Shown: positions 1 through 9,276, counted from the stretch's first letter. The stretch: DNA of 64,000 bases from Duganella guangzhouensis (GCF_009674535.1 NZ_WKJK01000001.1:1-64000), one strand, 5' to 3'. Made by a program: numbers and translations. Notes: generated from the letters alone by a model not told the origin.

Positions 1-2984
1 CCCGCGCTGCCGGCGCCGGCGCCGCTGTTGCCACCCTGGCCGCCGGTGGCGCTGGCGGTCAGGCTCAAATCGGCCTGTGTCACATTGCTCAGCGTCAGGC
101 TGGAACTGGCGGCGCCGGCGAGACCGGCGGCGGCGTCCGCGCTGTTGCCGCCGGCGCCGCCGTAGGCGTATTGCGTCAGCGCCAGGCTGCCGCGGTTGCT
201 GCCGGACACCGTGTTGCTGAGACTGACCGCCGCGCCCTGGCCGCCGGCCGCGCCGAGATAGCCGTCACCGCCGCCACCGCCGGTGCTGCTGCTGTTGACA
301 TAGGCCCAGTCGCCGTTGCCATCCAGCGTGGCGCTGCTGGCGGCGCTACCGCCGTTGCCGCCGGTCTGGCCGGCGCCCAGCGCCGAGCTGCCTTTGCCGC
401 CACCGGCGTTGGCGTTGATCTGGGCCCAGCCGCCATCGGTCAACTGAGCCTGCACCGCGCTGACGGCATTGCCACCATCGCTGGCGCTCACCACAATGTC
501 ATCGCTGGACCAGTTGCCCCAGCTGGCGCCGCTGCCGCCGTTGGCGGTGGCGATGGCGTTCAAGCTGCCGCTGCCGACCGCAATCAAGGTGCTGCTGGCG
601 TTGCCCGCCACGCCGGCCTGACCGCCGTTGTAGGCGGTGCCGGCACTGCCGCCGGTGGCAGTGGTCGCCAGATTCAGGTAACCGTTGGAGACGCTCGATT
701 GCACGTTCAGCAGCGTCACGGCGCTGCCGCCATTGCCGCCGGCGCTGCCGCCGCTGAAACCGGCGCCGCCGCTGGCGCCGACCGTGGCCTGCAGTGCGCC
801 GGCGCTGCTGTCGGCCAGCGTCAGTTGGGATGAGGCGTGGCCGCCATCGCCGCCGGCCGCGCTATCGCTGGAGCCGCCATAGCCGCCGTTGGCCTGCTGG
901 TTCAGTACCAGGTAATAGCTGCTGCTGCCGCTGACCGCGTTCAGCGCCTGGCTGTCGGCGCCACGGCCGCCGCTGGCGCCGCCGTAGCCGCTGCCGCCGT
1001 TGCCGCCGTTCTGGGTCACGCTCACTTGCACATAACCGGATACCGAACTGGCGCTGGCGTTGGCGGTGGCGCTGTGGCCGTCGCCGCCGTGCGCGCCGGC
1101 GCCGTAGCCGGTACCGCCGTCGCCGCCGCTGGCGCTGGCGTTGGCATAAGCACTGCGGCTGGCGCTGGCGACACTGCTGGCGCTGCTGCTGGCGGCGCCG
1201 CCATCCTGGCCGCTGACGGTGCCGTAGTACCAGCCGGCGGCGCCGCCGCTGCCGCCGTAGGCGGTGCTGTTGACGCTGACACTGCCCTGGCTGGCGCTGC
1301 CGCTGACGACACTGGTGGCGCTGCCGGCGGCACCAGTCAGGCCGCTCTGGCTGCCGCCGCCGGCGCCGCCACGGCTGCTGACGTACAGCGCCAGATAGTT
1401 GGTGCTGTCGTCGCTCAGCGTCAGTGTCGAGCTGGCATTGCCGCCATTGCCGGCGGTGCCGCTGTCGGTGTAGCCGCCATTGCCGCCATTGGCCACCTGG
1501 CTCAGGCCCAGGTAGCCGGGCGTGCTGGCGCTCAAAGTGTTGACCATCTCGACCGCCGCGCCATTGCCGCCGCTGGCGCCGTTGTAGCCGCTGCCGCCAT
1601 TGCCGCCGATCTGTGACGTGCTCAGTTGCAGCTGGCCGTTGCTGGCGGTGACGCTGCCGCTGAGCGTGGCGCTGGCGTTGCCGCCGTCGCCGCCCCGATA
1701 ACCCACGCCCGAGCCCTGGCCGCCCTGGCCGCCGGAAGAAGATGCCTGCAAGGTCAGGTACAAGCTGGCCTCGCCCTGACCGCTGCTGCTGGCGCTGCCG
1801 CCGAGCTGACCGTTGCCGCTGCCGCCGGTGACGCCGCCGCCAGTGCCGCCAGTGGCGCTGACGCTGCCGTAGACCGAGTCGGCGCCGATCAGCTGTTGCT
1901 GCGCGCTGGCATTGCCAGCCAGGCCGGCCGTGCCGCCGTTGCTGGCGTTGCCGCCGCTGCCGCCGGCACTGGAGGTGTAGGCGTAAACCTGGCTGCCGGG
2001 CAGGGCGGAGTCGAGCTGGAAGCTGGCGCTGCCGTTGCCGCCGTTGCCGGCCACGCCGGTCTGGGTGTCGCCGCCATTACCGCCGCTGCCGGCCACGCGC
2101 AGCACGGCGTAAGTGCCGAGCGCATCGGCCAGTGTCAGGCTGGAACCGCCGGCGGCGCCGTGCCCGGCCACGGCGCTGTCGCTGGCCCCGCCGCCGCCGC
2201 CGTAGGCGTACTGGCTCAGGTCCATATAAGAACCGTTGGCGCTGGCGCTGATGCTGTTATTCATCAGCGACTGCGCGCCCTGGCCGCCACTGGCGCCGCT
2301 GTAGCCGTCGCCACCCTTGCCGCCGTTTTGCGTCACGTAGACGCTGGTGGAGTACGCGTCGCTGCTCACCGTGGCCGTGCTGCTGGCGATGGCGCCATCG
2401 CCGCCGAGGTAGCCGCTGCCGTAGGCGTTGCCGCCATTGCCGCCTTGGCTGCTCACCATCAAGGCACCGCTGGTGCCGCTGGCATTGGTCAGCGTCAGGC
2501 TGCCGCTAGCGCTGGCCGCGCCGCCGGCACCGCCGGCCGCGCCGAGGCCGGCCAGGGTGCCGGGGCCGGCGCCGCCGGCCTGGCCGCCATTGCCGCCGTA
2601 ACCGCCGGCAGCGCTGACGTTCAGGTAGCCGTACACGCCGTCCAGCACCAGCACGCCTTGTGAGGTGGCGCTGCCACCGCTGCCACCGGCGCCGCCGTTG
2701 CCGCCGTTCAGGCTGGCGTCACCTGTTGCGCCGTTGCCACCCGCGCCGCCGCCGCCGCCGTAAGCCCGCGTGTAGTTGCTGCTGTCGGCGGAGCCGGTAT
2801 TGGTGGCCACCACGCTGTCGCCCGCGCCGCCGTTGCCGCCATTGGCGCCCGGCGTGGCGCCGCTGTTGCCGGACAGGCCGCCCGCGCCATATTGGTTGAC
2901 ATCGACGGCATAGGCCTGGCTGACAGCCAGCGACAGCAGCAAGGGAACCAGTTTGCGTGGATGGCCTGGAGGAAGCGTGCGCAT
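1..2984 (-). CDS. Secreted Gly/Ser/Ala-rich repeat protein (PGRS-like), 3' end outside window
   Basis: The frame is open from ATG at 2984 (AAAGG ribosome site about 9 nt upstream) to the window edge, so at least 994 residues are encoded and the C-terminus is missing. Residues 1-26 look like a Sec signal peptide (basic start, LVPLLLSLAVSQAYA, cut before VDVNQY). The rest alternates GGNGG/GGSGG turns with short Ser/Thr/Ala/Val strands such as LTLSD and LALYVSS, with almost no Cys, Lys or Glu. Codon use is strongly GC-biased like the neighbouring core genes. This resembles bacterial beta-helix or PGRS-type surface proteins. Anchor or secretion domains (PEP-CTERM, autotransporter) would lie off the window. 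The function is unknown; a surface or matrix role is inference. The many open frames on the other strand here are by-products of the GC-rich repeat. Confidence 0.72.
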   Translation of the reverse strand, partial: MRTLPPGHPRKLVPLLLSLAVSQAYAVDVNQYGAGGLSGNSGATPGANGGNGGAGDSVVATNTGSADSSNYTRAYGGGGGAGGNGATGDASLNGGNGGAGGSGGSATSQGVLVLDGVYGYLNVSAAGGYGGNGGQAGGAGPGTLAGLGAAGGAGGAASASGSLTLTNASGTSGALMVSSQGGNGGNAYGSGYLGGDGAIASSTATVSSDAYSTSVYVTQNGGKGGDGYSGASGGQGAQSLMNNSISASANGSYMDLSQYAYGGGGGASDSAVAGHGAAGGSSLTLADALGTYAVLRVAGSGGNGGDTQTGVAGNGGNGSASFQLDSALPGSQVYAYTSSAGGSGGNASNGGTAGLAGNASAQQQLIGADSVYGSVSATGGTGGGVTGGSGNGQLGGSASSSGQGEASLYLTLQASSSGGQGGQGSGVGYRGGDGGNASATLSGSVTASNGQLQLSTSQIGGNGGSGYNGASGGNGAAVEMVNTLSASTPGYLGLSQVANGGNGGYTDSGTAGNGGNASSTLTLSDDSTNYLALYVSSRGGAGGGSQSGLTGAAGSATSVVSGSASQGSVSVNSTAYGGSGGAAGWYYGTVSGQDGGAASSSASSVASASRSAYANASASGGDGGTGYGAGAHGGDGHSATANASASSVSGYVQVSVTQNGGNGGSGYGGASGGRGADSQALNAVSGSSSYYLVLNQQANGGYGGSSDSAAGGDGGHASSQLTLADSSAGALQATVGASGGAGFSGGSAGGNGGSAVTLLNVQSSVSNGYLNLATTATGGSAGTAYNGGQAGVAGNASSTLIAVGSGSLNAIATANGGSGASWGNWSSDDIVVSASDGGNAVSAVQAQLTDGGWAQINANAGGGKGSSALGAGQTGGNGGSAASSATLDGNGDWAYVNSSSTGGGGGDGYLGAAGGQGAAVSLSNTVSGSNRGSLALTQYAYGGAGGNSADAAAGLAGAASSSLTLSNVTQADLSLTASATGGQGGNSGAGAGSA
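240..2330 (-). repeat. Higher-order repeats inside the Gly-rich gene
   Basis: Four blocks share the order GGxGG-GY-xGA(S/A)GG-xGA, then a short variable strand, then LxQ-A-GG-GG. Their equivalent TAGCCG anchors on the + strand lie near 259, 985, 1585 and 2302. The spacings are therefore about 726, 600 and 717 bp, all multiples of three and close to multiples of 120 bp (40 codons). Confidence 0.6.
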
Positions 2985-3213
2985 GGTGACCGACCTTTCA
3001 GTAATGGACGAATAATATTGATATGACAACGTTCGTCACTGTCGCAGGTCTGCCGGGCAGCGTAAATGATGCAGGTGCATCACCCGATCAGGAATGATTG
3101 CTGCCAGTAGGAAACAGCGCTGGCCCGGGACGGATCGCGGGTCGTGCCGCATTTCTTGTCAACTTGATATTTTCACGATATGCTGAATCTGGTTTCATTT
3201 CCCGGACGCCGCC

Positions 3214-4185
3214 ATGGAACAGATGGATACTCTGCTGCTGCAGCTTTACGGCGCCTTGCGCGAATGTCGCGGCGTTGGCTTTGTCGATTACGCGATGAAC
3301 CTGTTCAAGCCGGTGCTGGTCTACGATTCGGCGCGCATGACCACGGTCGACCTGCGCGGTGGCGGCGTGGTGGTGCGGCAGTCGCTGCTGTTCCGCGAAC
3401 CGGACGACATGATGCTGGACTGGAGCACCATCGCCACCAGCGACCTGGTGATGCGCGACGCGCTGGACAAGATGAACCAGGCAGTGATCTTCCATGCCAG
3501 CAGCCGCTTCCCCACCCGCAGCAGCAGCGACACCATCATGCGCGACTACACCCACCGCTACGAGCATCGCAACGGCACGGTACAGATGATGCACGACGCC
3601 AGCAGCGGCCATCACATCGGCATGTCGCTGTACCGCGCCGCCGACAGCGCCCACTACAGCGAGGCCGACCGGCTGGCGGCGCAACGCCTGCTGCCGCATC
3701 TGGCGGAGGCAATCAAGCTGAATGACGCTTTGCACGGCCCCAGGCCGGACGATGAGGGGGCGGCCAGGGGCCGACTGGCGATTGCTTCCTTCGACGGCCG
3801 CCTGCATTACTGCGGCCCGGCGTTTGAAACGCTGTTGCAGCTGGAATGGCCGGACTGGCGCATGCCACGCCTGCCGCGCGCGTTGATGGAGGGACTGGCG
3901 CGCGGCACGGCGCGGCGCCACCAGGGCCGCCACACGCTGTTCACGGCGACGGTGGTGGGCGAGCGTTTATTCCTGCGCGGGCGCCAGCAGTTCCGCCTCG
4001 ACCAGCTGGCGCCGCGCGAGCGCGAGGTGGCGCGCCTGTTCGGCGGCGGTCACTCGTACAAGGAAATAGCGCGCCAGCTGGAGCTGGCGCCCGCCACCGT
4101 GCGCAACACGGTGCAGCGGGTCTACCAGAAGCTGTCGGTGGGCAGCAAGGCGCAACTGGCCAAGCTGATGGCGTCCGAAGTCTAG
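3214..4185 (+). CDS. LuxR-family helix-turn-helix transcriptional regulator
   Basis: A 323-residue protein. The C-terminal 60 residues form a typical LuxR/FixJ DNA-binding domain: LAPREREVARL, then GHSYKEIARQL, then ATVRNTVQRVYQKL. The N-terminal 200 residues have no autoinducer-domain signature that I recognise; they may be a PAS/GAF-like sensor. The start at 3214 has no strong ribosome site, but no better in-frame ATG is visible. Its TAG overlaps tail-to-tail with the stop of the leftward sugar porter (shared CTAG at 4182-4185). Its target is unknown. Either the divergent glycine-rich gene (about 230 bp away) or the adjacent GalNAc locus is a plausible target by position only. Confidence 0.8.
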   Translation: MEQMDTLLLQLYGALRECRGVGFVDYAMNLFKPVLVYDSARMTTVDLRGGGVVVRQSLLFREPDDMMLDWSTIATSDLVMRDALDKMNQAVIFHASSRFPTRSSSDTIMRDYTHRYEHRNGTVQMMHDASSGHHIGMSLYRAADSAHYSEADRLAAQRLLPHLAEAIKLNDALHGPRPDDEGAARGRLAIASFDGRLHYCGPAFETLLQLEWPDWRMPRLPRALMEGLARGTARRHQGRHTLFTATVVGERLFLRGRQQFRLDQLAPREREVARLFGGGHSYKEIARQLELAPATVRNTVQRVYQKLSVGSKAQLAKLMASEV

Positions 4186-6017
4186 GCGGCCTGGCGGGCG
4201 AAGCGGGCTTCGATTTCTTCCAGCGTTTTGCCCTTGGTCTCGGGCAGCAGGAAAGTCGCGGTCAGGAAGTACAGCAGCGTGCAGCCAGCCCAGACGAAGA
4301 ACATGGTGGCATAACCATGCTGCCCCACGGTGGGCAGGAACACGGCGGCGATCATGGTCGACACGAACTGGTTGATCAGCAGCGCGATACTCATGCCGTT
4401 CGAGCGTATGCGGTTCGGCATCAGCTCCGACAGCGCCAGCCACACGCACACGCCGGGGCCGACCGCGAAGCTGGCCACGAACAAACACATGGCGCCGGCC
4501 ACCAGCCAGCCGTGGGTGGTGGACGGCACGGCGGCCAGGTCGGCGCGCTCGATGCGCAGCGGCGCGTGCATGCCCTCGGCCGGATCGGCAAACGGATTCA
4601 GGTACAGTTTGCGGAAGAACACCCCGATCACGCTGTCCGGTTGCACGGTGTCGTCGCGGCTCATGTGCAGCGGTGGCAGCGCGGCGTCGTCGCTGCGGCG
4701 GGTTTGCACGTTGGTGAACGGGCCGTAGGAATAAGCGACCGTCAGTTGTACCGGCGCGCCGGTGTCTGCATTGGCGCCGAGTGCTTGCAGCGTGGCCGCG
4801 TCCAGTCGCAGTGACAGGCTGTCGGATTGCGCGCGGGCTTGCAGCGTTGGGCGTACGTCGCGCTGTTCGGCTTCGGCGCCACGGAACAGCAGGCCGGCCA
4901 ACAGCAGCGCGGTGACGATGCCACCGGTGCCCAGCATCAGCAGGAACTTGCGGCCCTTGCGGTCGACCAGCGCCACCGCGACGATGGTCATCAGCGCGTT
5001 CAGTATTTTCAGTACCACGTCGCCGGCGTTGGCGGTGCTGCCCGGCAGCCCGGCTTGATTGAGGATGTTGACCACGTAGGCCAGCACCGAGTTGATGCCG
5101 GTGGCCTGGTTCAGCGCCAGGATCAGACAGGCCAGCAGGAAGGGCAGCATGTAGCGGCGGCTCAGCAGCGGGTCGGCGCCCGTTGCGGCGTTGGCGCGCG
5201 AGGCTGCAGCGCCATGCGAGGCTGTGGCGTCGGTCGCGCCGGCGGCGGTGCTGTGCGCGGGCGTCAGCGCTTGTTGGATCTCGCGCAGCTCAGCCTCGGC
5301 TTCATCGGCCGGGCGAGTGCGCAGCAGGGCAGTGCGGGCCTCCTCGATCTGACCGCGCCGTGCCAGCCAGCGTGGCGACTCGGCCAACAGCAGCGCGCCG
5401 ACACTGAACACCAACCCCGGCGTCAGACACCACCAGAAAATGCTGCGCCACGCATGATCCTTGGCCGCAAACACCGCAGCGGTGCGCTCCGTCTCGCCCA
5501 ACTGCTGCGCGGCGGCGGTGGCGGCTTCCACCGCGTTGGCCTGCATCAGCCCAATCACCGCCGCCGCCACCAAACCTATCGTCAGCAGCAGCTGAAACAG
5601 CGCCGCACCGCGCCCACGTTGACGCGCATGCAGACACTCCGCCAGATACAGCGGCACCACCACGCCGATCAATCCACCGCTGACGCCCTGCAGCAAACGC
5701 CCCAGCAGCAGCGGCACATAGCCATCCGCCAGCGCAATCAACGGTATGCTCAGCGTGAACAGCACGCCCGACAACACCATCGCCCAACGCCGCCCGATCC
5801 AATCGGCCAGCGCGCCGGCAAACAGCGACGACAGCACAGACCCCAGCAGCACAGCCGCCACGATAAAGCTCAACTGCTGCGCGCTCAGATGCCACGCCAC
5901 CGACGCCGTCGATTCAAGATAAGGTAACGCGCCAGCGATAATCCCTACGTCTATGCCGTAAAGCAGTCCACCCATCCCCGCAATGAACAGTAAAAATCCC
6001 ATGGCGCGTGCTTGCAT
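4182..6017 (-). CDS. MFS sugar porter, probable GalNAc/amino-sugar permease
   Basis: An inner-membrane Major Facilitator transporter of the sugar-porter family, 611 residues from ATG 6017 (GGAG six bases upstream; a longer frame to 6296 would run into agaA). It has the family landmarks: GIDVGIIAGALPYL in TM1, DWIGRR in the TM2-3 loop, ATGINSVLAY in TM7, DRKGRK after TM8 and the C-terminal PETKGKTLEEIEARF. Between TM9 and TM10 there is an unusual polar insert of roughly 120 residues (about 388-505), which makes it longer than the usual 450-500. It is the last gene of the agaS-agaK-agaZ-agaR-agaA operon, 11 bp after agaA, so it most likely brings free GalNAc into the cytoplasm for AgaK. Substrate assignment is from context. 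Confidence 0.85.
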   Translation of the reverse strand: MQARAMGFLLFIAGMGGLLYGIDVGIIAGALPYLESTASVAWHLSAQQLSFIVAAVLLGSVLSSLFAGALADWIGRRWAMVLSGVLFTLSIPLIALADGYVPLLLGRLLQGVSGGLIGVVVPLYLAECLHARQRGRGAALFQLLLTIGLVAAAVIGLMQANAVEAATAAAQQLGETERTAAVFAAKDHAWRSIFWWCLTPGLVFSVGALLLAESPRWLARRGQIEEARTALLRTRPADEAEAELREIQQALTPAHSTAAGATDATASHGAAASRANAATGADPLLSRRYMLPFLLACLILALNQATGINSVLAYVVNILNQAGLPGSTANAGDVVLKILNALMTIVAVALVDRKGRKFLLMLGTGGIVTALLLAGLLFRGAEAEQRDVRPTLQARAQSDSLSLRLDAATLQALGANADTGAPVQLTVAYSYGPFTNVQTRRSDDAALPPLHMSRDDTVQPDSVIGVFFRKLYLNPFADPAEGMHAPLRIERADLAAVPSTTHGWLVAGAMCLFVASFAVGPGVCVWLALSELMPNRIRSNGMSIALLINQFVSTMIAAVFLPTVGQHGYATMFFVWAGCTLLYFLTATFLLPETKGKTLEEIEARFARQAA

Positions 6018-6028
6018 CGAGTCTCCGT

Positions 6029-7126
6029 CTAGTTGGTGGAAAGATGAATGGCCTCGCCCTCCACGAACACGGCCACCGGTTGTAAATCCTGATCGAGTAC
6101 CACAATATCCGCCCAAGCCCCCGGCGCCAGACGACCGCGTTCGGTCTCGCCCAGATAGTCGGCGGGGTAGAGCGACAAGCGATTGGACGCATCGGCCAGC
6201 TCCAGTCCGAGGCCGACGAAATTGCGCAGCGCCTGATCCATGGTCAGCACACTGCCCGCCAGCGAACCGGTGGCCAGCCGCACGCAGCCCGCGCACTTGT
6301 ACACGCGCTGGCTGCCCAGGCCATATTCGCCGTCCGGCATGCCGGTGGCCGCCGTGGCATCGGTCACGCCATACAGGCGTGGAATCGCCCGCAGTGCGGC
6401 GCGGATCGCGCCCGGCTCCACGTGCTGCAGGTCCGGAATGATCTCCGCATATTCCGCATGCGCCAGCGCCGCGCCGACGATGCCCGGCTTGTAGTGATTC
6501 AGCCCGGTCATGCCGTTGTAAAGATGCGTGAAGCCGGCCGCGCCAGCCTCCAGCGCCGCCACGCCATCCTCATAACTGCCATTGCTATGGCCGATCTGCA
6601 CCCGGATGCCCAACTGGTTCATCTGCGGGATCAGCGCCAGATGGCCATCCACCTCGGTGGCCAGCGTGATCGCGCGCACCGGCGCCAGCGCGTGATAGTC
6701 GCGCACCAGATCCATGCTGCCGATGACCACCGCGTCCGCCGGCTGCGCGCCCAGGCGGTGGATGCTTAAAAACGGACCTTCCAGATGCACGCCCAGCATG
6801 CGCGCGCCGCCGGTCGGGCGTTGCGCGATCACCGGCGCCAGTCCGCGCAGCGCGCGTCGGATCGAATTGTCGGTGGCGGTCATGGTGGTGCCCAGCATGG
6901 CGGTGGTGCCGTGCTTTGCGTGCGCGCGCGCCACGATGGTGCCGGCGTCACCGCCTTGCATGATGTCGACGCCGGCGGCGCCATGCACGTGCAGGTCGAC
7001 AAAGCCGGGCAGGATGGTCAGTGTGTTGTCCGCTCCCTGGTCTTCGCGGATGTGCAGGATGCGCTGGTCAAAAGCGATGCTGCCATTGATCCAGCCATCC
7101 GGGGTAAGAATACGTCCACTCAGCAC
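6029..7126 (-). CDS. agaA: N-acetylgalactosamine/N-acetylglucosamine-6-phosphate deacetylase
   Basis: A cytoplasmic amidohydrolase that removes acetate from GalNAc-6-P (or GlcNAc-6-P); 365 residues, normal for NagA/AgaA. Visible metal and active-site motifs in order: DLHVHG (HxH), HLEGPF (metal-binding Glu), GHSNGS, THLYNGM, and VTDATAATG with the catalytic Asp. It starts 4 bp after the agaR stop and is followed 11 bp later by the porter gene. Sequence alone cannot separate AgaA from NagA. The company of AgaS, AgaZ, AgaK and two alpha-GalNAc-ases favours GalNAc-6-P as physiological substrate. Confidence 0.88.
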   Translation of the reverse strand: MLSGRILTPDGWINGSIAFDQRILHIREDQGADNTLTILPGFVDLHVHGAAGVDIMQGGDAGTIVARAHAKHGTTAMLGTTMTATDNSIRRALRGLAPVIAQRPTGGARMLGVHLEGPFLSIHRLGAQPADAVVIGSMDLVRDYHALAPVRAITLATEVDGHLALIPQMNQLGIRVQIGHSNGSYEDGVAALEAGAAGFTHLYNGMTGLNHYKPGIVGAALAHAEYAEIIPDLQHVEPGAIRAALRAIPRLYGVTDATAATGMPDGEYGLGSQRVYKCAGCVRLATGSLAGSVLTMDQALRNFVGLGLELADASNRLSLYPADYLGETERGRLAPGAWADIVVLDQDLQPVAVFVEGEAIHLSTN

Positions 7127-7130
7127 AGCA

Positions 7131-7898
7131 TCACTCCGCGATTACCAGCTCGATGCCCGCTTCCAGCAGGCCGTCGCGATATTCGTCGCTGATGCCGGCG
7201 TCGGTCACCACCGTGTGCACGCGGTCCAGCTGCACGATGCGGTGCAGGCTGACGCGGCCGAATTTGGAGGCATCCGCCAACACGATGATCTTCTTGGCCC
7301 GCTCCACCATCTTGTGATTCAGGCTGGCCTCGGCCTCGTGGTGGGTGGTGACGCCGAACTGCAGGTCGAAACCGTCGACGCCGAGGAACAGTTTGTCGAA
7401 GCTGTAGGCTTGCAGGCAGGCTTCGGCCTGCGTGCCCTGGATCGACAGCGACTGTTTGCGCAGCAGGCCGCCGGTCAGGATCAGATCCACGCCGGGCGCG
7501 TCGGCCAGCTCCCAGGCGATATTCAGGCCATTGGTCATCACCGTGACGTTCTGCGCCTCGCGCAGATGGCGCGCCAGCGAAATGGTGGTGGTGCCGGAAT
7601 CGATGATGATGTTGTCGCCCGCTTGCACCATGCGTGCCGCCCAGGCGCCGATGCGCGCCTTCTGCTCATGGTTGATGGCGTCTTTCTGCGGCACCGTGTG
7701 TTCGGTCGGCGGCGTGCGGGCCAGTGTGGCGCCGCCGTGGCTGCGCGTGGCCAGACCCTGGGACTCCAGCGCACTGAGGTCGCTGCGGATGGTCACCGCG
7801 GAGACACTCATTCGCTCCACCAGTTCGTTCACCTGCACCGAACCGTGTTGGGTAAGCGCCTGCAGAATCGCGGCGCGGCGTTGGCTGGTATGTCGCAT
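7131..7898 (-). CDS. agaR: DeoR-family repressor, probable AgaR
   Basis: 255 residues with the DeoR layout. The N-terminal winged HTH covers residues 3-58 (RRAAILQAL, VNELVERMSVSAVTIRSDL, then RSHGGA). The C-terminal phosphosugar-sensing domain carries IIIDSGTTT, VMTNGLNIA, LTGG and FLGVDGF. Family members are released from DNA by a phosphorylated sugar; here a galactosamine- or tagatose-phosphate would fit. It lies inside the operon, 32 bp after agaZ and 4 bp before agaA. Its likely operators are the CGAAAG/CTTTCG repeats at 11393-11655. Confidence 0.87.
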   Translation of the reverse strand: MRHTSQRRAAILQALTQHGSVQVNELVERMSVSAVTIRSDLSALESQGLATRSHGGATLARTPPTEHTVPQKDAINHEQKARIGAWAARMVQAGDNIIIDSGTTTISLARHLREAQNVTVMTNGLNIAWELADAPGVDLILTGGLLRKQSLSIQGTQAEACLQAYSFDKLFLGVDGFDLQFGVTTHHEAEASLNHKMVERAKKIIVLADASKFGRVSLHRIVQLDRVHTVVTDAGISDEYRDGLLEAGIELVIAE

Positions 7899-7930
7899 AT
7901 TTCTGTTGTTAGTGTATCAAAACGTCAAGC

Positions 7931-9274
7931 TTAACAGATCGCGGCGCTGCTGCCAGCGGGTACGCCGCTGTCTGCAACGGCGTTGCGGTTGCAGGCGCGC
8001 GCGTATTGCGCCAGCAGGCGGCCGATCTTGTGCTCCAGCAGGGCGTTGGCGTCGATCGCCAGCTGACCTTGCAGCACTTCCAGATATTGTTCCGGCAGGT
8101 GCTGGCTGAGCAGCGACAGCGGAATCTCCAGTGCCGCCAGATTGGCGAACAGCTGCGTCACCGCAGCCACCACCGGCGCCTCGCCCCAGTAGTAGCGGCA
8201 ACGGTCGCTGAGGCCATAGCGGCGCAGCAGGCGCTGCTCGGCGCTGGTGCCCGGATAGTGCTTGGCCCAGTGCTTGGGCTGCGCCAGCATGGTGTCGTCC
8301 AATACCTGCATCAAGCGCGAGGTGTGGCCGGCCGGGATCAGTTCATCTTCGATGTGGCACAACGCGGCGTAACCCTCGCGCAGCGCGAAGGTCGCGGCCG
8401 GGCCGACCTTGAGGATGGCGTAATGGTCGCGCACCATCTGGTGCAGCGCCGATTCGCGCTGGTAGTCGGTGGAGTGGGCTTCGAACACGATGCCCGGCTG
8501 GCCGGCCACGAAGTCCGACAGTGCGCGCGCCTGCGCCGCGTCGTAATGCTGGATGTGGCTATGGTCGAAATCCACGCCCGGCTGCACCACCATCGCGATC
8601 ACGCGGCACCAGGCGGCGTGCAGATTGACGTCCATGAAGGCTTTGCGGTGCACGTCCAGCGTGCGGCGCGCGGCTTGCGGTGCGGTCACCGCGCCGGCTT
8701 GCGCCAGATTCGCTTCGCCGCCCGGAATTGGTACTTCGGTGCCGATCACGTAGACCGGCGGTGGCAGGCCGGCATCGGCCGCCGCTTGCTCGGCCACCGC
8801 GCACAGGCGCGCCGAGCGCTCGGCGATCACTTCATCGCTCAGGTATTGCGGATCGTCGGCGCAGCGCATGCTGCAATCGAGGTGGATTTTGTGGAAGCCG
8901 GCGGCAGCGTAGGCGGCGATCAGCACCTCGGCGTTTTGCATCGCCGTGTTTGCGTCCAGCCCTTGCCAGGCATTGGGTCCGAGATGGTCGCCGCCCAGCA
9001 CCAGCCGCGCCAGCGGGAAGCCTTGCTGGCGTGCGAGGTCGTGCACGTAGTCGCGGAACTGCGGCGGCGTCATGCCGGTGTAGCCACCGAATTGATCGAC
9101 CTGATTCGAAGTCGCTTCCACCAGCAGCACCGTGTCGTAGCTGGTGGCGACGCGCATGGCGGCGCGCAGCACGCTCGGATGGCTGCAGCACACGCTGTAC
9201 AAGCCGGCGGCTTCGCCACCGCGATGCGCGGCGATGATTTGCTGGACGGGGGACAGGGAAGCGGTGGTGTTCAT
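7931..9274 (-). CDS. agaZ: GatZ/KbaZ-family protein: tagatose-6-P 4-epimerase or aldolase subunit
   Basis: 447 residues from ATG 9274, two bases after the agaK stop; longer in-frame starts would lie inside agaK. The N-terminus (IIAAHRGGEAAGLYSVCCSH, VLLVEATSNQVDQFGGYTGM) and GGDHLGPNAW are signatures of the GatZ/KbaZ family. E. coli GatZ/KbaZ is the non-catalytic partner of tagatose-bisphosphate aldolase, but no KbaY/GatY partner or tagatose-6-P kinase is present here. Other members of this family have been reported to interconvert tagatose-6-P and fructose-6-P (4-epimerase), which would complete the pathway from AgaS with one enzyme. I infer the epimerase role. The C-terminal 15 residues are low complexity. 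Confidence 0.85.
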   Translation of the reverse strand: MNTTASLSPVQQIIAAHRGGEAAGLYSVCCSHPSVLRAAMRVATSYDTVLLVEATSNQVDQFGGYTGMTPPQFRDYVHDLARQQGFPLARLVLGGDHLGPNAWQGLDANTAMQNAEVLIAAYAAAGFHKIHLDCSMRCADDPQYLSDEVIAERSARLCAVAEQAAADAGLPPPVYVIGTEVPIPGGEANLAQAGAVTAPQAARRTLDVHRKAFMDVNLHAAWCRVIAMVVQPGVDFDHSHIQHYDAAQARALSDFVAGQPGIVFEAHSTDYQRESALHQMVRDHYAILKVGPAATFALREGYAALCHIEDELIPAGHTSRLMQVLDDTMLAQPKHWAKHYPGTSAEQRLLRRYGLSDRCRYYWGEAPVVAAVTQLFANLAALEIPLSLLSQHLPEQYLEVLQGQLAIDANALLEHKIGRLLAQYARACNRNAVADSGVPAGSSAAIC

Positions 9275-9276
9275 AT

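Noticed and set aside
171..2663. Long Ala/Gly-rich frames on the + strand
   Set aside because: They lack signal peptides and ribosome sites and derive from the repeat structure of the leftward gene.
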